A DNA stretch of 15,218 nucleotides from 2-02-FULL-38-15 sp964645555. Lineage in GTDB: Bacteria; Patescibacteriota; Microgenomatia; Daviesbacterales; UBA10151. Positions 12,201 to 15,218 of the stretch are shown piece by piece (position 1 is the stretch's first letter; the number at the start of each line of letters is the position of its first letter). Both the position numbers and the translations under genes were made by a program. Location of the stretch: the NCBI GenBank assembly GCA_964645555.1, contig CAZYBP010000020.1:1-15218 (forward strand), given 5' to 3'. The notes beneath the pieces were generated by a model. The model saw only the letters and a list, made by a program, of their open reading frames with translations. It was not told the DNA's origin and did no database searches.

Positions 12201-14204
12201 ATGAATAATCTTGTAATTGTTGAGTCACCGACTAAGGCAAAAAGTTTAGGACGCTTCCTTGGAGATGAATACCAGGTAGAGGCTTCGATGGGTCATCTTA
12301 GAGATTTGCCAAAGAGTGAGTTTGGAGTAGATATAGAGAAAAATTTCGAGCCGCAATATATCATCCCGCGTGATAAGCGGAAAAGGGTTAATGAATTAAA
12401 AAAAGCAGCATCCGGGGTTAAATCGCTTTGGCTGGCCACAGACCCCGACAGAGAAGGTGAAGCAATTGCGTGGCATTTATCAGAACTATTAGGTAATACC
12501 GCTGGTATTAAACGGGTTGTATTTCATGAAATTACAGAGGAAGCTATTAAAGAAGCATTTAAAAATCCCCGGGAAATCAATCTTAAATTAGTTGATGCAC
12601 AACAGGCAAGACGGGTACTGGATAGATTAGTAGGGTATAAGCTTTCCCCTCTGCTTTGGCAAAAAGTGAAAAAGGGTTTATCAGCAGGGAGGGTACAATC
12701 TGTGGCCTTGAGGCTGATTGTTGACAGAGAAAAGGAAGTATTAGCTTTTAAGCCGGAGGAGTATTGGATCATCGAAGCAGAGTTAGAATCAGCAGATCAC
12801 AAAGATTCACAGTTTGTTGCTGCTTTAATAGAAAAAGACGGCAAAAAAATAATTATTAAAAATAAGGAAGAAGCAGATGGACACGTAGCTAATCTTGAAA
12901 AGGCTAAAATGGAAGTGGCCAAAATCACTCAAAGAGAAGTCCGCAGGTTCCCTTACCCTCCTTTCACTACCTCAACTTTACAACAAGCCTCCGCTCAAAG
13001 ACTGGGAATGTCTGCCAAAAAAACCATGATGATAGCACAAGCTTTATATGAGCGGGGATTTATTACCTATATGAGAACAGATTCTGTGAATTTGTCCTCC
13101 CAGGCGGTTAGTCAAGCCAGAAGTTATATTGAAAACCTTATAGGTAAGTCTTATTTGCCCAGTGTAGCTAGAGTATATAAGTCTAAGTCAAAAAATGCCC
13201 AGGAAGCGCATGAGGCCATCAGGGTAACAGACATCAAACATCAGTCTTCAGATATTAAACAACAGGATGGGTTAAATAGGGATCATATTAGATTGTATGA
13301 GCTGATTTGGAAAAGATTTTTGGCTTGCCAGATGAGTGAAGCCGTAATGGAACAGACTACTATAGACATATCAGCTAACAACTATTTACTACGTGCTACA
13401 GGCAGCGTGATTAAATTTGAAGGCTGGTTAAAATTATATGAAAAAAGTGAGCAGTCAGAAGATTCAAAAGAGCAGCAACAACAAAGATTGCCGAAATTAA
13501 AAGAAAAAGAATTGCTTAATTTAATCAAACTTTTACCTAATCAGCATTTTACAGAAGCCTTACCCCGCTATAATGAAGCCTCATTGATTAAAAAATTGGA
13601 AGAGTTAGGCATAGGTAGGCCTTCAACCTATGCTCCTATTTTATCCACGATTCAGGAAAGATTTTATGTAGAAAAACAAGAACGGAAATTTATTCCCACT
13701 AAACTTGGTATAACAGTTTGTGATTTTTTAGTGGAATATTTTCCTGATGTCTTTGACTTCACATTTACAGCCCAAATGGAGGATGAGTTGGATGAAATAG
13801 CCAGAGGAGAAAGAGAGTGGCAGCCAACAATCAGAGAATTTTACCGGCCCTTTGAAAAAAAGCTTGAGGAAACTGCTCAAGTGGCGGAGAAAGTGAAGAT
13901 GGAAGTTGAATTGGCTGGTAAAAAGTGTCCTGATTGTGGTAAGGATTTAGTAGTTAGAATCGGCAGATTTGGTAAATTCTTAGCTTGCTCAGGTTTTCCT
14001 GAGTGTAAGCATACAGAAAGCTTGGAAGAAAAAGTTAATGCCAAATGCCCCGAGGACTCGGGGGATATTGTTGTTAGAAAAACACGCCGCGGTAAAACCT
14101 TTTATGGCTGCAAAAACTGGCCCGGCTGCAAATTTGCCAGTTGGACTAAACCTAAAGGAGACAATAGTGAACAGACAACAGGCGACAGCTCTACTGTAAC
14201 CTGA
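12201..14204 (+). CDS. topA: DNA topoisomerase I (type IA)
   Basis: This is a type IA topoisomerase that relaxes negative supercoils by single-strand passage. The 667-residue protein has the TOPRIM domain at the N terminus (VESPTKAK with the conserved Glu, and the acidic TDPDREGE motif with HEIT after it). The cleavage/strand-passage core includes AGRVQSVALR and the active tyrosine Y290 in FITYMRTDS. The C terminus has zinc-finger-like repeats. Finger 1 is complete (CPDC with CSGFPEC). Finger 2 reads CPEDSG with a later CKNWPGC, so the second cysteine of its first pair is replaced by Asp and metal binding is doubtful. The tail is hydrophilic (Thr/Ser/Glu). The core carries a short Lys/Gln-rich insert, KHQSSDIKQQ, after EAIRVTDI. 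The start has no Shine-Dalgarno and fits the family start MxxLVIVESPTKAK. The stop is TGA. Confidence 0.97.
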   Translation: MNNLVIVESPTKAKSLGRFLGDEYQVEASMGHLRDLPKSEFGVDIEKNFEPQYIIPRDKRKRVNELKKAASGVKSLWLATDPDREGEAIAWHLSELLGNTAGIKRVVFHEITEEAIKEAFKNPREINLKLVDAQQARRVLDRLVGYKLSPLLWQKVKKGLSAGRVQSVALRLIVDREKEVLAFKPEEYWIIEAELESADHKDSQFVAALIEKDGKKIIIKNKEEADGHVANLEKAKMEVAKITQREVRRFPYPPFTTSTLQQASAQRLGMSAKKTMMIAQALYERGFITYMRTDSVNLSSQAVSQARSYIENLIGKSYLPSVARVYKSKSKNAQEAHEAIRVTDIKHQSSDIKQQDGLNRDHIRLYELIWKRFLACQMSEAVMEQTTIDISANNYLLRATGSVIKFEGWLKLYEKSEQSEDSKEQQQQRLPKLKEKELLNLIKLLPNQHFTEALPRYNEASLIKKLEELGIGRPSTYAPILSTIQERFYVEKQERKFIPTKLGITVCDFLVEYFPDVFDFTFTAQMEDELDEIARGEREWQPTIREFYRPFEKKLEETAQVAEKVKMEVELAGKKCPDCGKDLVVRIGRFGKFLACSGFPECKHTESLEEKVNAKCPEDSGDIVVRKTRRGKTFYGCKNWPGCKFASWTKPKGDNSEQTTGDSSTVT

Positions 14205-14222
14205 AGCTTGTAACCGTACACA

Positions 14223-14239
14223 GGTACTTGCAAAGTACC
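14223..14239. terminator. Perfect hairpin after topA; weak terminator or operator
   Basis: GGTACTT (14223-14229), loop GCA and AAGTACC (14233-14239) form a perfect 7-base-pair stem. It is followed by CTCCATTTTAG, a weak T run, so it could be a modest intrinsic terminator for topA. It also overlaps the -35 box of the pyrG promoter (14228-14233), so it could instead be a palindromic regulator site. The sequence cannot decide between these. Confidence 0.5.
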
Positions 14240-14256
14240 CTCCATTTTAGTATTAT
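14228..14256 (+). promoter_or_regulatory. Promoter of pyrG
   Basis: TTGCAA (14228-14233) and TATTAT (14251-14256) are spaced by 17 bases. The expected start is near 14262, giving a transcript that begins GGGCC and a leader of about 44 bases. Unlike the other promoters here, this one does not give a leaderless message. Confidence 0.6.
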
Positions 14257-14261
14257 GTTGA

Positions 14262-14305
14262 GGGCCTCAAAAGATCCTCTGCTTAAGACGGAACCCCCAA
14301 AGTAT
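14262..14305 (+). promoter_or_regulatory. pyrG leader with GGGC start and CCCCC tract
   Basis: The predicted RNA begins GGGC, has CCUCU in its middle (14276-14280) and a run of five C (14294-14298) 7 bases before the ATG. In Bacillus subtilis pyrG a GGGC start lets polymerase add extra G residues when CTP is low, and the poly-G pairs with a C/U-rich part of the leader to favour expression. The same elements are visible here in a shorter leader. I see no terminator hairpin in it, so any control would have to differ downstream. This is inference. Confidence 0.35.
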
Positions 14306-15218
14306 ATGAAGTATATTTTTGTTAGTGGCGGTGTAATAAGTGGTTTAGGTAAGGGGATTGCTACCTCTTCGATTGCTCTCCTTTTAAAATCTGCAGGTTA
14401 TAAAGTTGTTCCTATCAAAATGGATCCTTACTTAAATGTGGATGCAGGGACCATGAATCCAATTGAACATGGTGAAGTGTTTGTATTGGATGATGGTACA
14501 GAAACAGATCAGGATTTAGGTCACTATGAAAGATTTTTGAATGACAATTTAAATAAAACAAGTATTGCAACACAAGGTTCTATTTATCTGTCAGTTATTC
14601 AAAGAGAAAGAAATTTGGAATATGACGGTGAATGTGTAGACGTAGTGACTTATGTTACAGAAGAAATTGTTAACAGAATCAAATTAGCAGGTAGAAGCAA
14701 AAATGCAGACATTGTTTTAATTGAAATTGGTGGTACGACCGGTGAATATCAAAACATCCTCTTTTTAGAAGCAAACAGGTTGATGAAGTTAAAAAATCCG
14801 GATGATGTTTTCCATATACATATTAGCTATCTGCCAGTTCCTGCTTCAATTGGTGAAATGAAATCCAAACCTGCTCAGATGTCTGTCCGGGATTTGAACG
14901 CAGCAGGTATTCAACCGGATGTGTTACTAGCCCGTGCCTCAAGGGCTTTGGATCAATCAAGAGTTAAAAAACTCTCGATTGCAACAGGTTTGGAGCCGCA
15001 AGATATTATTTCTGCGCCAGATGTAGACAGTATTTATAAAGTGCCATTAGGTTTTGCTGATCAAAACTTAACAGATAGATTATTGCAAAAAATGGGACTA
15101 AGTAGAAAAGAAAAGGACTTGCCTGCTGGCAGCCAGGGTTTAAAAGAATGGAGAGAGTTTGTAGAGAAAATTGATTCCAGTAAAAAAAGTGTCAAGATTG
15201 CCATAGTGGGTAAATATT
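14306..15218 (+). CDS. pyrG: CTP synthase, 3' end beyond the window
   Basis: CTP synthase makes CTP from UTP, ATP and glutamine. The frame starts at ATG 14306 and stays open to the window edge. About 304 codons are seen of the usual 530-550. The N-terminal synthetase domain is present, with the P-loop SGGVISGLGKGI at 7-18, then KMDPYLNVDAGTMNP, HGEV, and ETDQDLGHYERF. The UTP/CTP-binding stretch reads KSKPAQMSV where KTKPTQHSV is usual: the lysines and glutamine are kept but the histidine is a methionine. The family motif EIGGTVGDIE reads EIGGTTGEYQ. The glutaminase domain lies outside the window. A promoter and a leader with a GGGC start precede it, so regulation by CTP is possible. Confidence 0.95.
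   Translation, partial: MKYIFVSGGVISGLGKGIATSSIALLLKSAGYKVVPIKMDPYLNVDAGTMNPIEHGEVFVLDDGTETDQDLGHYERFLNDNLNKTSIATQGSIYLSVIQRERNLEYDGECVDVVTYVTEEIVNRIKLAGRSKNADIVLIEIGGTTGEYQNILFLEANRLMKLKNPDDVFHIHISYLPVPASIGEMKSKPAQMSVRDLNAAGIQPDVLLARASRALDQSRVKKLSIATGLEPQDIISAPDVDSIYKVPLGFADQNLTDRLLQKMGLSRKEKDLPAGSQGLKEWREFVEKIDSSKKSVKIAIVGKY

Noticed and set aside
12197..12202. TATAAT overlapping the topA ATG as the -10 box
   Set aside because: Its spacing of 27 bases from TTGACA is too long and a start downstream would remove the first codons of the conserved VESPTKAK region.
1..15218. Alternative genetic code with TGA read as an amino acid, as in some CPR groups
   Set aside because: TGA ends pyrC, mreC and topA at sensible places, and conserved glycine and tryptophan positions use normal codons.
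1..15218. CRISPR array, insertion sequence, prophage or integrated element
   Set aside because: No spaced direct repeats, transposase, integrase or terminal inverted repeats were seen; the genes are chromosomal housekeeping types.

Overview
The window is AT-rich, gene-dense bacterial DNA with the standard stop code (TGA ends several genes). It has no stretch over 300 bases without a gene, and I see no rRNA, tRNA, CRISPR array, insertion sequence or prophage module. I infer a Candidate Phyla Radiation (Patescibacteria) genome, most likely of the Microgenomates type. The basis is the very short gaps, the compact versions of universal enzymes, several small membrane or secreted proteins without known function, and a membrane-anchored Clp-type ATPase of a sort I associate with that group. 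This placement comes from memory of families, not from a search.

Region 1 (1-2721, minus strand) is a pyrimidine biosynthesis operon in the order pyrF, pyrE, pyrC, then a truncated gene at the window edge. Its genes overlap or abut (8-base overlap, zero-gap TAGATG, ATGA overlap), and a strong sigma-70-like promoter sits directly before pyrF. The dihydroorotase looks closer to the DHO domain of animal CAD than to the usual longer bacterial class I enzymes. The orotate phosphoribosyltransferase has an unusual PRPP loop.

Region 2 (2715-4148) holds a divergent DUF4258/DUF2283 gene pair, possibly toxin-antitoxin-like, and a convergent EamA/DMT transporter gene.

Region 3 (4166-12159, plus strand) looks like one long operon: mreC, mreD, mrdA (PBP2), a half-size PnuC-like membrane protein, dprA, a membrane-anchored two-cysteine protein, a membrane-anchored two-domain Clp/Hsp100-like ATPase, a secreted small protein and a small membrane-anchored protein. 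Gaps are 3-12 bases or overlaps. It joins cell-wall elongation, DNA uptake/processing and a putative envelope-linked AAA+ machine. The ATPase appears to lack the conserved pore-loop tyrosines in both AAA+ rings. It and its small extracytoplasmic neighbours are my best candidate for an undescribed system.

Region 4 (12164-15218) has topA with its own promoter region, a perfect hairpin, a pyrG promoter whose predicted transcript starts GGGC, and the first 304 codons of pyrG (CTP synthase), which runs off the window. The GGGC start recalls the CTP-sensing slippage start of Gram-positive pyrG.

A further theme is translation initiation. The genes next to the best promoters (pyrF, the DUF4258 gene, mreC, the EamA gene) have predicted transcript starts within about 0-5 bases of the ATG, so they look leaderless. 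Shine-Dalgarno-like sequences are clear mainly at genes that overlap their upstream neighbour.
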